This document shows, in pieces, positions 15,781 through 23,668 of a stretch of 36,041 nt of DNA. The translations under genes and the position numbers were made by a program. The DNA is from MGBC114844 sp910585855 (GTDB lineage Bacteria > Bacillota > Clostridia > Lachnospirales > Lachnospiraceae): contig CBFFYP010000050.1 in NCBI GenBank assembly GCA_965646165.1, positions 1 through 36,041 of the forward strand, read 5' to 3'. The notes below the pieces were generated by a model. The model was given only the letters and a program-made list of their open reading frames with translations. It did no database searches and was not told where the DNA came from. Numbering within the stretch: the first letter of the stretch is position 1; each line of letters opens with the position of its first letter.

Positions 15781-15789
15781 TATATTGAT

Positions 15790-17364
15790 ATGGTAGTACA
15801 ACACAATCTTACAGCAATGAATTCTAATCGTATGTTAGGTATCACGACCAAAGCTCAGGCAAAATCCACAGAAAAATTATCATCCGGTTATAAGATCAAT
15901 CGTGCAGCAGATGATGCAGCGGGTTTGGCAATTTCCGAAAAAATGAGAAAGCAGATCCGAGGACTGACACAGGCTTCTTCTAATGCACAGGACGGTATTA
16001 GTGCGGTGCAGACTGCTGAAGGTGCGCTGACAGAAGTGCAGGATATGCTGCAAAGAATGAATGAATTGGCAGTAAAGGCAGCAAATGGAACAAATTCCTC
16101 TTCTGATCGAGATGCGATTCAGGCTGAGATTGATCAGTTGGTAACAGAAATTGACCGTGTATCGGAAACAACGAAGTTTAATGAAACTTATTTGCTGAAA
16201 GGGGATACTGCAGCAGATAAGGATACTGCTTTTCAGTATAAAGAAGGTGATGTAATTAAACAAAATCTGTATTATGTAGAGAATAATACAGTTAAGACTT
16301 TAGCTGCCGGAACTTTCTTAACAGCAGTGGATTCAACAAAAACTTATTATAGTGACAGCAAAGGTGATAGATATGGAGTAGCACTTGCATCAACAGATTC
16401 TAGTAATTATACATCTTCAGCAAATGTAATAACAACCGGTGGAAAGTATTATATAAAGAACAGTGATGGAGAATATTATAAAGTTGATTCTGGAACAAAA
16501 TATGATTCAAACCAAAGTTATTATGTTTCTAGTGGTGGAACAGGAGCTATATCAAGCCAGTTAGTACTTGCTACTGCAGTAACTGAAACACAAGCTCATT
16601 ATTTATTGCAATCAGAAGTATTTGATAGTGATGGAAATAAACTGGGTGCTAATACAGATATTGGTTCAGCCGCTACGGATATATCTAAATATTATTCTAC
16701 ATTAGCTCCTGTAAAACTTGGTGGAAATTCTGTTGATTATAATGATTATTCCGTAAAGAGTTCTGCTCAGTTTATTGATAAAGATGGGAATGAGATTGCT
16801 GCGAATGGATTGGATAAATATCTTGATAATAATGGAAAATTAGATCCAAATGCAGATTTGTATTTAAAGACAGGAGAAGGAGTTACTGCACGGAAGCTGG
16901 CAACACAGGCAGATGTGGATCAATTTGTAAGTTATACAGATAAGTTTGATGTGGGCGCTTTGACCTTAAAGCTTCATGTAGGTGCAGATGCGACAACGAA
17001 TAACCAGATTTCTATTGATATTAAGTCTATGAGTGCAAAGGCAATTGGTGTAAATGATTTAAAGGTAAATGGTGAGGATGATACTAACGCATTAAATGCA
17101 ATTGAAACAATTAAGGCAGCTTTAAATAAGGTTTCGGATCAGAGAGCTGCACTTGGTGCTGTTCAAAACCGTCTGGAACATACCATCAATAACTTGGATA
17201 ATGTAGTTGAGAATACGACAAGTGCAGAAAGCCAGATTCGTGATACCGATATGGCTACTGAAATGGTAAGATATGCGAATAATAATATTCTTGCTCAGGC
17301 TGGTCAGTCTATGCTGGCACAGGCAAACCAGAGTAATCAGGGAGTTTTATCTCTTCTTGGCTAG
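15790..17364 (+). CDS. Flagellin (filament subunit)
   Basis: 524 aa from the ATG at 15790 with an ideal AGGAGG site; the frame extends to a TTG at 15721 but that part is leader. Conserved D0/D1 N-terminus (about 1-140): MVVQHNLTAMNSNRMLG, KLSSGYKINRAADDAAGLAI, and LQRMNELAVKAANGT, the TLR5-contacting region. Conserved C-terminus (about 440-524): VSDQRAALGAVQNRLEHTI, ending in AQANQSNQGVLSLLG. The middle (about 140-400) is a variable surface domain rich in Ser, Asn, Thr and Tyr, with repeated YY...G patterns. The N-terminus closely resembles clostridial CBir1-type flagellins. Exported by the flagellar type III apparatus; no signal peptide. Followed by a terminator and three glycosyltransferase-like genes that may modify it. 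Confidence 0.97.
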   Translation: MVVQHNLTAMNSNRMLGITTKAQAKSTEKLSSGYKINRAADDAAGLAISEKMRKQIRGLTQASSNAQDGISAVQTAEGALTEVQDMLQRMNELAVKAANGTNSSSDRDAIQAEIDQLVTEIDRVSETTKFNETYLLKGDTAADKDTAFQYKEGDVIKQNLYYVENNTVKTLAAGTFLTAVDSTKTYYSDSKGDRYGVALASTDSSNYTSSANVITTGGKYYIKNSDGEYYKVDSGTKYDSNQSYYVSSGGTGAISSQLVLATAVTETQAHYLLQSEVFDSDGNKLGANTDIGSAATDISKYYSTLAPVKLGGNSVDYNDYSVKSSAQFIDKDGNEIAANGLDKYLDNNGKLDPNADLYLKTGEGVTARKLATQADVDQFVSYTDKFDVGALTLKLHVGADATTNNQISIDIKSMSAKAIGVNDLKVNGEDDTNALNAIETIKAALNKVSDQRAALGAVQNRLEHTINNLDNVVENTTSAESQIRDTDMATEMVRYANNNILAQAGQSMLAQANQSNQGVLSLLG

Positions 17365-17408
17365 TCGTAATTGATAGAAAAGATATATCAGATTGTAGGA
17401 ACTATAAT

Positions 17409-17446
17409 AGGCGGTACGGTTTTTTACACCGCCTGTTTTCTTTTTT
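17409..17446 (+). terminator. Rho-independent terminator after flagellin
   Basis: AGGCGGT (17409-17415) pairs with ACCGCCT (17428-17434), followed by GTTTTCTTTTTT. It lies 44 bases after the flagellin stop and just before the first glycosyltransferase gene, which therefore depends on readthrough or its own promoter. Confidence 0.85.
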
Positions 17447-17467
17447 CTATATTGATAGGAGCATGGT

Positions 17468-18676
17468 ATGAAGTTATTTATTTATGATTGGAATTTTATT
17501 ACAAAACATGATTTATATAGAGCAATGATAGAGCAAGGAATTGAATTTGATTTGTTTTCCTCAAATGCAAACGTAAGAATTAATACGCAAAAGGATCAAT
17601 TTCAGGAGAATTTAGAAAAAGCTCTGAATGGAAGTGGAAGCAAATATGATGCAATTTTTTCTGTTAATTTTATTCCAGAATTAGCACAGGAAGCCCATAA
17701 AAGGGATATGCTTTATATAAGCTGGACTTATGACAGCCCCGCTTTAGGTGCTCCCAATGCTTCTCATTTTTTGGACACCAATCGTATCTTTTTATTTGAT
17801 TCTGCAGAATATGAGGAATATAAGGGGTATAATGTACCAAATCTTTATTATTTGCCGCTGGCAGTGAATAGCAAACGATTGATTCATATGAAACCTACTC
17901 CTATGGAACAAATGAAATATCGTTCCGATGTTTCCTTTGTAGGGCAGCTTTATCAGTCTGATATGGATAAAATATTTCCGTTGTTTGATGAATATGGTGC
18001 AGGTTATATAGCAGCAATTATTAATACACAGCTTAATGTATATGGTGTGAATTTAATTCAGGAATTGGTGAATGAAAATTTGGTAAAACGTCTTTGTAAT
18101 CAGAAAGTAACAGAAGCGTTATTGGAAAACTTAAATAATAATTTTCTGCATGACGTAGAAGATATAAAAAGCTGGTCTCTTAATGCGTTTCTTTTAAAGG
18201 CAGTAACAAATAAAGAAAGAGTTCTTTTACTTACATTATTAGCAAAATATTGCCGTGTAAAATTGTTTACGATTAATAAATTGAATCTTTCCAATGTAAG
18301 TATATATGGACCAGTAGATTATGTAAAGGATATGCCGCTTGTATTTAAGTGCAGTAAAATAAATCTAAATATTACACTTCGAAATATTCGTCATGGTATT
18401 CCGCAGCGTATTCTTGATATTATGGGTTGTCATGCATTAGCAATGACAAACTATCAGGAAGATTTGAATGAATATTTTAAAGACGGACAAGATCTTTTGA
18501 TCTATAGTTCTGTAGAGGAAGCATTAGAGAAATGCAAATATTATTTGAAGCATGAAAAAGAAGCAGAAAAGATTCGGCAGAATGGCTATAAAATTGTTAA
18601 AGATCAATTTAGTTATACACATCAATTAAATCGGATATGGGAACTTTCTGGTTTAAAGAACAGATTATCAAGATAG
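17468..18676 (+). CDS. CgeB-like glycosyltransferase 1
   Basis: 402 aa. Resembles the CgeB/DUF3880-plus-Glyco_trans_1_2 family: a Rossmann-like N-terminal half (KLFIYDWNFITKHDLYRAM; YDAIFSVNFIPELAQEAHKRDM; YISWTYDSPALG), and a C-terminal GT-B half with NLNITLRNIRHGIPQRILDIMGCHALAMTNYQEDL, the usual donor-binding block with RH-G-P-R-D-x-G. No membrane segments. Probably adds a sugar to flagellin or another surface substrate, judged from its position directly after flagellin. GATAGGAG lies 8 bases before the ATG. Followed after 26 bases by a paralogue. Confidence 0.82.
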   Translation: MKLFIYDWNFITKHDLYRAMIEQGIEFDLFSSNANVRINTQKDQFQENLEKALNGSGSKYDAIFSVNFIPELAQEAHKRDMLYISWTYDSPALGAPNASHFLDTNRIFLFDSAEYEEYKGYNVPNLYYLPLAVNSKRLIHMKPTPMEQMKYRSDVSFVGQLYQSDMDKIFPLFDEYGAGYIAAIINTQLNVYGVNLIQELVNENLVKRLCNQKVTEALLENLNNNFLHDVEDIKSWSLNAFLLKAVTNKERVLLLTLLAKYCRVKLFTINKLNLSNVSIYGPVDYVKDMPLVFKCSKINLNITLRNIRHGIPQRILDIMGCHALAMTNYQEDLNEYFKDGQDLLIYSSVEEALEKCKYYLKHEKEAEKIRQNGYKIVKDQFSYTHQLNRIWELSGLKNRLSR

Positions 18677-18702
18677 GAAAAGAAGATAAGTGAGGAATGA
18701 TT

Positions 18703-19878
18703 ATGAAGCTGATATATCTTATGTGGGGTTATCCTTATGAAGCTGCTATTCTTCAGGCATTTCAGGAATCTGGTGTTATGGTAGATACCATAACACTTCC
18801 AAAAGAATTGATACAGAAGGAAAAAAAGAATATTGAAACACAATCCGATAAAGAACAGAAGGAGATAACAGAAGATATCGAAAATTCTTTTCGAGAACAA
18901 ATAAAAACTTTAGGGGGAGAGCTTCTATTTTCCATTAATTTTTTTGCATGGATTTCTGATTTTTGCCAAAAGGAAGCAATTTCTTATTGCAGTTGGATTT
19001 TGCAGCTGCCTAATTTTGATTTATATACGGCTGCTGTTAAAAATACCTGTAATAGTTTTTTTGTATGTGATAGTTATTTAGTAGAGAAACTTTGGCAAGT
19101 AGGTATTTTAAAAGTATTTTTTCTTCCAGATGCAGTAGAGCGAACTATAAAAAGGGAAATTGTTCCAGTTGAAAGGGAAGCTTGTTTTATTGCAAGATGT
19201 CCAAAAGATATCTTATATATGGATGGAATGTCATTATACAGCAAGGGATATTTGGATGCTTTTCTTCATGCTCAAAGAGTTTTGTATGGAGCAAGTATTT
19301 TAGAAGATGGATTATTGCTTCGTGTACAGCAGGAGTTTATGATGTGTAATCCCATTCCAGATAATATTCTTCCAGAAATGCAGAAACTGTTTATAGCAGA
19401 TCGCTACTTTGCTCCAGTGTGTACCAGAATACAGCAGCAGATATTTCTGCAGAATTTCTCTTCTATTATAACTATTTATTCAGATGGAGATTTTACAGAT
19501 TTTGATAAAGAAAAAAGACCTTTTGTAGAAGAGGAAGCAAAACGACAGGCGATTTATTCAGGGAAAGAATTTACTCTGGTATTGGCTTCTCATACTTTAC
19601 ATAATGGGATACCTAGAGATACATTAGAGGTTATAGCAGCAGGAGGATTCCCTATTGCTGGTTTTCAAAGAGATTATGCATATTTTTTTAAAAAGGATGA
19701 AACATTAGTATATTTTACAAATCCTGCTGAATTTTCACAGGCAGTTATTCGATATGGAAATAGTATGGAAGAAAGGGAACGTGTAAAACAAGCGGCTTAT
19801 CAGGCGTTAATAAAAGGACATACCTATCACCATCGAATTACTGCGATGCTGGAAGTATGGAAAAGTAATAGAAAATAA
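18703..19878 (+). CDS. CgeB-like glycosyltransferase 2
   Basis: 391 aa. The ATG at 18703 is preferred over the one at 18697 because GTGAGGA then has 7-base spacing. It shares layout with the gene before it: a short N-terminal beta strand (MKLIYLMWGYPYEAA), a mid-region CSWILQLPNFDLYTAAVKNT, and a C-terminal TLHNGIPRDTLEVIAAGGFPIAGFQRDYAYFF that matches the NGIPxxxLxxxAxG donor-binding block of CgeB-type enzymes. It is clearly a diverged paralogue rather than a duplicate. A Lys/Glu-rich charged loop sits at residues 35-65. Probable role: sugar transfer in flagellin or surface glycosylation. Confidence 0.78.
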   Translation: MKLIYLMWGYPYEAAILQAFQESGVMVDTITLPKELIQKEKKNIETQSDKEQKEITEDIENSFREQIKTLGGELLFSINFFAWISDFCQKEAISYCSWILQLPNFDLYTAAVKNTCNSFFVCDSYLVEKLWQVGILKVFFLPDAVERTIKREIVPVEREACFIARCPKDILYMDGMSLYSKGYLDAFLHAQRVLYGASILEDGLLLRVQQEFMMCNPIPDNILPEMQKLFIADRYFAPVCTRIQQQIFLQNFSSIITIYSDGDFTDFDKEKRPFVEEEAKRQAIYSGKEFTLVLASHTLHNGIPRDTLEVIAAGGFPIAGFQRDYAYFFKKDETLVYFTNPAEFSQAVIRYGNSMEERERVKQAAYQALIKGHTYHHRITAMLEVWKSNRK

Positions 19879-19948
19879 GAGAAAAGTTGAATAAAAAAGC
19901 GTATTTAACGATTAATTCTTAACAACGGAATATTTTCTGTTGCGTAAG

Positions 19949-19966
19949 TGTGTGTCGCAACACACA
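19949..19966 (+). other. Small hairpin before glycosyltransferase gene 3
   Basis: GTGTG...CACAC pair across TCGCAA around 19950-19965. The overlapping GTTGCG/CGCAAC pair (19939-19960) is a competing fold. It lies 14 bases before the ATG at 19980, which has no good Shine-Dalgarno, so the hairpin may influence translation. Weak evidence. Confidence 0.3.
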
Positions 19967-19979
19967 GATTGGTAGAAAA

Positions 19980-21338
19980 ATGAAAATTTATGTTTGCTGC
20001 CCTCCAAGAATTGCTACTGGGGGGGTAGAGTTATTACATCAGCTTGTTTTTGAGTTAAACAGGCAATGTTTTGGAATAGCAGAAATACTATATCTGGATA
20101 ATACACCTGAAGTTAGTTGGGTAATGCCGTCTGAATATGAAAAATATAAAAATCCTTTTGCAGTAAATACTTATGGCGGTAAGGATGCAGTTATTATTTT
20201 ACCAGAAATATGGACTTTTATGGCAGAAATTCAATTTAAAGAATGTCCTGTTATCATATGGTGGGAAAGTGTAGATAACTATTTTTTAACAACTCCTGTT
20301 GAAAAATGGTATAGCTTTAAAAAAAATGAATCAATACTGCATATGACTCAATCCATGTATGCAGCAGATTTTTTAAAGAAAGCAGGCATTTCAGAAAAAC
20401 AGATTTTGGAAGTATCGGATTATTTAGGAGAAGATTTTTTTACAGAAGAAGTACCGTTAGATTCGTCAAAGCGTAAGTTAAATGTTCTTTATAATCCAAG
20501 AAAAGGTCTTGATTTTACAAATAAATTAATCGCATTTTCACCGAATCTGAATTGGATTCCGATTGAGAAAATGTCGCCTGCTGAAGTTTCTCATCTTATG
20601 CTGGAAAGTCGGGTATATATTGATTTTGGCAATCATCCGGGCAAAGATCGGATGCCAAGAGAAGCAGCAATCATGGGCTGCTGTATTGTAACAGGCAGAA
20701 ATGGAAGTGCAGGTTATTATGAAGATGTTCCGATTATGGATCAATATAAGTTTGAATGTAATATAGCAGATATACCAGCAATTTGTTCTTGTATTGAAAA
20801 ATTAGTAAATGAATACGATACCTATATTTCGGATTTTGCATATTATCGTTCTTTTATTCAGACGGAAAAGAAAAAGTTTGAAACATCCGTAAAGGGATTA
20901 TTTTCTATTTTACAAGATCATTATTCTTTTGGGAAAGGAGAGGATATGATTGGAATAGCTGTATATGGTACAGAAAATGACAGCAGAACAGCAAGAAATT
21001 TAATTGAGGAACTATATAATACTTATTTACAGGAGAGTGATCCAAATAATTATAAATTTAAGGTGAATTGTTTTGTGGACGAAACATTTGCTGCAACGAT
21101 TCCAACAGAAATTCCCGTTATAAAAATTGAGGAATTTGTAAAATTATATTTAACTCAAAATCTAGCGGGCATTGTAATTCCAGTATCTTCTTATATGGGA
21201 AAATTTTCTCTGATTACAAATCTTATTCAGGAGGGAGTGGATAAAAACGATATTTATTTTATAGAAAAAGCATGGTTTGAAAAGACGGAATTTGCTGCGG
21301 AAGAAATGGCACATTTATTAGTCCCCTATTGGGATTGA
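19980..21338 (+). CDS. Glycosyltransferase-like protein with C-terminal Rossmann-like domain
   Basis: 452 aa from the ATG at 19980 (MKIYVCCPPR); an in-frame GTG at 19950 would add 10 unlikely residues. The N-terminal part (1-315) reads like a GT-B glycosyltransferase: IYVCCPPRIATGGVELLHQL (Gly-rich loop), VIWWESVDNYFL, and DFGNHPGKDRMPREAAIMGCCIVTG, the typical donor-site region. The last 130 residues form a separate alpha/beta unit starting MIGIAVYGTENDSRTARNL and continuing with FVDE and IPVIKIEEFVKLY, resembling the small nucleotide-binding Rossmann-like domains found in capsule and glycan proteins. Weak ribosome site. Third gene of the post-flagellin block; likely glycan assembly, substrate unknown. 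Confidence 0.7.
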   Translation: MKIYVCCPPRIATGGVELLHQLVFELNRQCFGIAEILYLDNTPEVSWVMPSEYEKYKNPFAVNTYGGKDAVIILPEIWTFMAEIQFKECPVIIWWESVDNYFLTTPVEKWYSFKKNESILHMTQSMYAADFLKKAGISEKQILEVSDYLGEDFFTEEVPLDSSKRKLNVLYNPRKGLDFTNKLIAFSPNLNWIPIEKMSPAEVSHLMLESRVYIDFGNHPGKDRMPREAAIMGCCIVTGRNGSAGYYEDVPIMDQYKFECNIADIPAICSCIEKLVNEYDTYISDFAYYRSFIQTEKKKFETSVKGLFSILQDHYSFGKGEDMIGIAVYGTENDSRTARNLIEELYNTYLQESDPNNYKFKVNCFVDETFAATIPTEIPVIKIEEFVKLYLTQNLAGIVIPVSSYMGKFSLITNLIQEGVDKNDIYFIEKAWFEKTEFAAEEMAHLLVPYWD

Positions 21339-21397
21339 GTTAAAAGGGAAGAGATAGTAATGAAAGAGAATAAAACTTTAGGCTTTGTTCTTTTATC

Positions 21398-21426
21398 TTG
21401 ACAAAATGGATAAAATCACATATAGT
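21398..21426 (+). promoter_or_regulatory. Sigma-A promoter of the toxin-antitoxin operon
   Basis: TTGACA (21398-21403), exactly 17 bases, TATAGT (21421-21426). The expected start near 21433 lies in TTAGCTAA, an 8-bp palindrome that could be an autoregulatory operator, since Phd-type antitoxins repress their own promoters. Confidence 0.85.
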
Positions 21427-21455
21427 AAAATTAGCTAAAGTAAGGGAGGTGTTTT

Positions 21456-21689
21456 ATGATTACGGCTACTGCAACAGATGTTCAAAATAATTTTGGCAAA
21501 TATCTGCATATGGTACAGACTGGCGGAGAAGTTATCGTAATAAAAAATGGTAAAGAGGTTGCGAGGTTAGTGTCCTATGAGAAAAGTGTATCTTTTTTGA
21601 CAGATTCGCTGACAGGTATCTTAAAAGGCGATTATAATGAAAAGGAAGTCAGAATGGAGCGTATGCAGAAATATGAAAGTGCTGATTGA
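21456..21689 (+). CDS. Phd/YefM-family antitoxin
   Basis: 77 aa. Starts MITATATDVQNNFGKYLHMV, and VIVIKNGKEVARLVS follows, the normal Phd/YefM DNA-binding fold; the C-terminal 30 residues are the charged toxin-binding tail. A GGGAGGTG site and a perfect promoter precede it. The vapC-type gene starts 17 bases before its end, giving coupled translation. By family rule it neutralises the toxin and represses the operon. Confidence 0.88.
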   Translation: MITATATDVQNNFGKYLHMVQTGGEVIVIKNGKEVARLVSYEKSVSFLTDSLTGILKGDYNEKEVRMERMQKYESAD

Positions 21690-22080
21690 TACAAATGTGA
21701 TTTTAGATGTATTTTGCAAACGATCGGATTTTTATGAAGATTCAGCAAAAATTTTTAAACTTTGTGAGGTAAAAAAGATATCAGGTGTGATATCAGCCTT
21801 TACTGTCCCCAATATTATTTATATTTTAAGGAAAGAACTGGATGCAGAAAAGACAAAGGAAATTTTAGACAATTTGTTTCTGATATTTTCTGTTGTTGAT
21901 TTAAAAGCGGCTGATTTGAGGAAAGCGGCTGATTTGAAATTTAAAGATTATGAAGATGCTGTACAAAGTGTCTGTGCAGTCAGAATAAAAGCAAATTATA
22001 TTATAACCAGAAATATCAAGGATTTTACAGAAAGCAAAGTAAGGGCTATAAAACCAGCAGAACTTTTGGAACGAATCTAG
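21673..22080 (+). CDS. PIN-domain toxin (VapC type)
   Basis: 135 aa from the ATG at 21673 (MKVLIDTNVILDVFCKR), overlapping the antitoxin by 17 bases; an upstream in-frame ATG at 21637 would add 12 residues from antitoxin coding sequence. The PIN-domain acidic residues are visible: Asp7 in LIDTNVILD, Asp in FKDYEDAVQ and Asp in TRNIKDF. Such toxins cleave tRNA or other RNA. The module stands between the flagellin-modification block and a family A pair, a common place for an acquired module. Confidence 0.9.
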   Translation: MKVLIDTNVILDVFCKRSDFYEDSAKIFKLCEVKKISGVISAFTVPNIIYILRKELDAEKTKEILDNLFLIFSVVDLKAADLRKAADLKFKDYEDAVQSVCAVRIKANYIITRNIKDFTESKVRAIKPAELLERI

Positions 22081-22209
22081 AAATTATGACAATTATATTA
22101 TAAAAATAGTAAACGATTTATTGAAGAAATCCATAAATTTTAATAAGTCTTTTGAAATTGGATGATAAATCGATGTTATTTTGAAAGACGAAGGGATTTT
22201 CCAGACAGA

Positions 22210-22545
22210 GGACGCCAGAGGCGGTTTGCTCCTGTCCTTTGCCTGCTCCGCTCCAAACGGTAAGAAAGTCTAGGGCTTCTGATTTCAGTTCATCCAACCA
22301 GACGAACCGGGGCGCAATTCGCCCTTACCACAGCCGAAACGAAACAGACGTAAGGAAGGATGTTACCAGCCATGAAACACTCTCTTCTCTATCCTCCGGG
22401 CTAAGCACGCCCCTTTTTTTGCATACCCTGCATAGAAGCAGGATATGCAAAAAATTCTAGGTGTTACCACAGAAGCCCAAGATTTTCTAACCGTTCTCCG
22501 AAGTCGCAGGTAAAGGACAGGAGCAAACCGCCTCTGGCTGTTGGT
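22210..22545 (+). repeat. Family A structured repeat, copy A4 (plus), left half of a pair
   Basis: Nearly the same as A1. Head GGACGCC; 29-bp terminal stem (22218-22246 with 22506-22534) with one G-T pair; same internal hairpins. Compared with A1, the stem bases CTGTTC/GAACAG have become CTGTCC/GGACAG, a compensated change. It starts about 130 bases after the vapC stop. Confidence 0.85.
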
Positions 22546-22620
22546 TGGACAGCGGTAGAAATGATATTTTATTACAGAACAAGTTTTCCGCAAAGTTTAG
22601 ACACCATTTTTTATTCTTTT

Positions 22621-22971
22621 TTTGTTCCAAGGTCAAGAAACAGTCAGATTCGAAAACGGTGGGCAGACTGCAGTGACTTTGGAAAAAAGTTAGAAGTTCT
22701 TAGACTTCTGCTCGAAAACCTAAGATTTTTTTCACATCCTGCTTCCATGCAGGGTGTGAAAAAAAAGGGGCGTGTTTAGCCCAGTTGATAGGAAAGCGAA
22801 TCTCTTATGGATGGTAAAATCCTTCCTTACACCAATTACGCTTTGGCTGTAGTGAGGGCGAATTGCGCCCCGGTCTGTCCGGTTGGATATAAGAACGGCA
22901 GAAGTCTTAGAACTTCTTGCTTTTTGGAAACCGGAACAGCAGACTGCCCACCGTTTTCGAATCTGGCGTCC
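22621..22971 (-). repeat. Family A structured repeat, copy A5 (minus), right half of a pair
   Basis: Reverse-oriented unit with the CGAAAACGGTGGGCAG / CTGCCCACCGTTTTCG terminal stem and head GGCGTCC at 22965-22971. The linker between A4 and A5 (GAACAAGTTTTCCGCAAAGTTT...) matches those in the pairs at 7783 and 35573, so the whole pair is one repeated composite. Confidence 0.85.
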
Positions 22972-23010
22972 TCTCTCCAAAAGACTTATTGAAGATCCAT
23001 AACAAAAAAA

Positions 23011-23039
23011 TTGACAAAGTGCAAGTCCTATGTTATACT
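23011..23039 (+). promoter_or_regulatory. Sigma-A promoter of rpsO
   Basis: TTGACA (23011-23016), 17 bases, TATACT (23034-23039). Expected start near 23046, giving a leader of about 90 bases. Confidence 0.88.
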
Positions 23040-23045
23040 TCTAAC

Positions 23046-23127
23046 TGTTGTAAGATTTTAACCTTTACTCAGGATATGGCAACTCCAACCAATGCTTAGT
23101 AAAGGGGATAGAAAATTTTAGGAGGAA
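23046..23127 (+). promoter_or_regulatory. Putative S15 autoregulatory leader of rpsO
   Basis: CCTTTACT (23062-23069) pairs with AGTAAAGG (23098-23105), enclosing a 28-base internal region, just before the ribosome site of rpsO. Ribosomal protein S15 is known to repress its own mRNA through varied leader structures in several phyla; whether this one matches a described class needs a covariance search. Confidence 0.5.
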
Positions 23128-23135
23128 ATAATACT

Positions 23136-23402
23136 ATGATTTCAAAGGAAAAGAAAGCAGAATTAATCGCTACTTATGGAAGAACACCAAATGATACTGG
23201 TTCTCCAGAAGTACAGATTGCTATTTTAACATTTCGGATTAATGAATTAACGGAGCATTTAAAGAATAATCCAAAGGATCATCATTCCAGACGAGGACTG
23301 CTTCAAATGGTTGGTCAAAGACGAGGACTGCTTGATTATTTTAAAAAGACCAATTTGGATGGTTATCGTGCATTAATTGAAAAATTAGGAATCAGAAAGT
23401 AG
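23136..23402 (+). CDS. rpsO: 30S ribosomal protein S15
   Basis: 88 aa, the standard S15 length. Full match by pattern: ELIATYGRTPNDTGSPEVQI, the HSRRGLLQMVGQRRGLLDYF rRNA-binding block, and a C-terminal LIEKLGIRK. Binds 16S rRNA early in 30S assembly. TAGGAGGAAATA is the ribosome site. Paired with pnp as in most bacteria. Confidence 0.98.
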   Translation: MISKEKKAELIATYGRTPNDTGSPEVQIAILTFRINELTEHLKNNPKDHHSRRGLLQMVGQRRGLLDYFKKTNLDGYRALIEKLGIRK

Positions 23403-23414
23403 TAACAACGACAT

Positions 23415-23461
23415 GCAGAAGTCTGGGTGTCTGCTGTTTTGTGGGGCGGAGCAATCCGCCC
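23415..23461 (+). other. Two hairpins in the rpsO-pnp interval
   Basis: GGGCGGA (23444-23450) and TCCGCCC (23455-23461) form a 7-bp stem closed by a GCAA tetraloop; a weaker GCAGA...TCTGC hairpin (23415-23434) precedes it. There is no strong T-run, so an RNA-processing or stability element for pnp is more likely than a terminator. pnp mRNAs are known to be processed at leader hairpins in E. coli; here this is inference. Confidence 0.5.
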
Positions 23462-23668
23462 TATATTTGTGAAAAAGAAAAATCTGTAAAGTTTTGAAAG
23501 AGAAAGAGAGCCGAGACCACTGAAAAGGGCAGAAACCTTTTATTTGATAAAAAATTAACAAAGTAAGCAATGTTTCTGTTTTTTTCAGTAGTTTCGGAAT
23601 TCTCTGACAGGATGGAACAGAAGGAAAAGAAAAATGGATTCCGCAGATGGCGGAGAATGGAGGAAAAG

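Noticed and set aside
15721..15789. Flagellin start at TTG 15721
   Set aside because: Flagellins start MVVQHN-like at 15790, where an ideal ribosome site is present; the upstream part is a structured leader.
22917..23099. 60-codon plus-strand frame ahead of rpsO
   Set aside because: It spans the repeat end, the rpsO promoter and the leader; no ribosome site.
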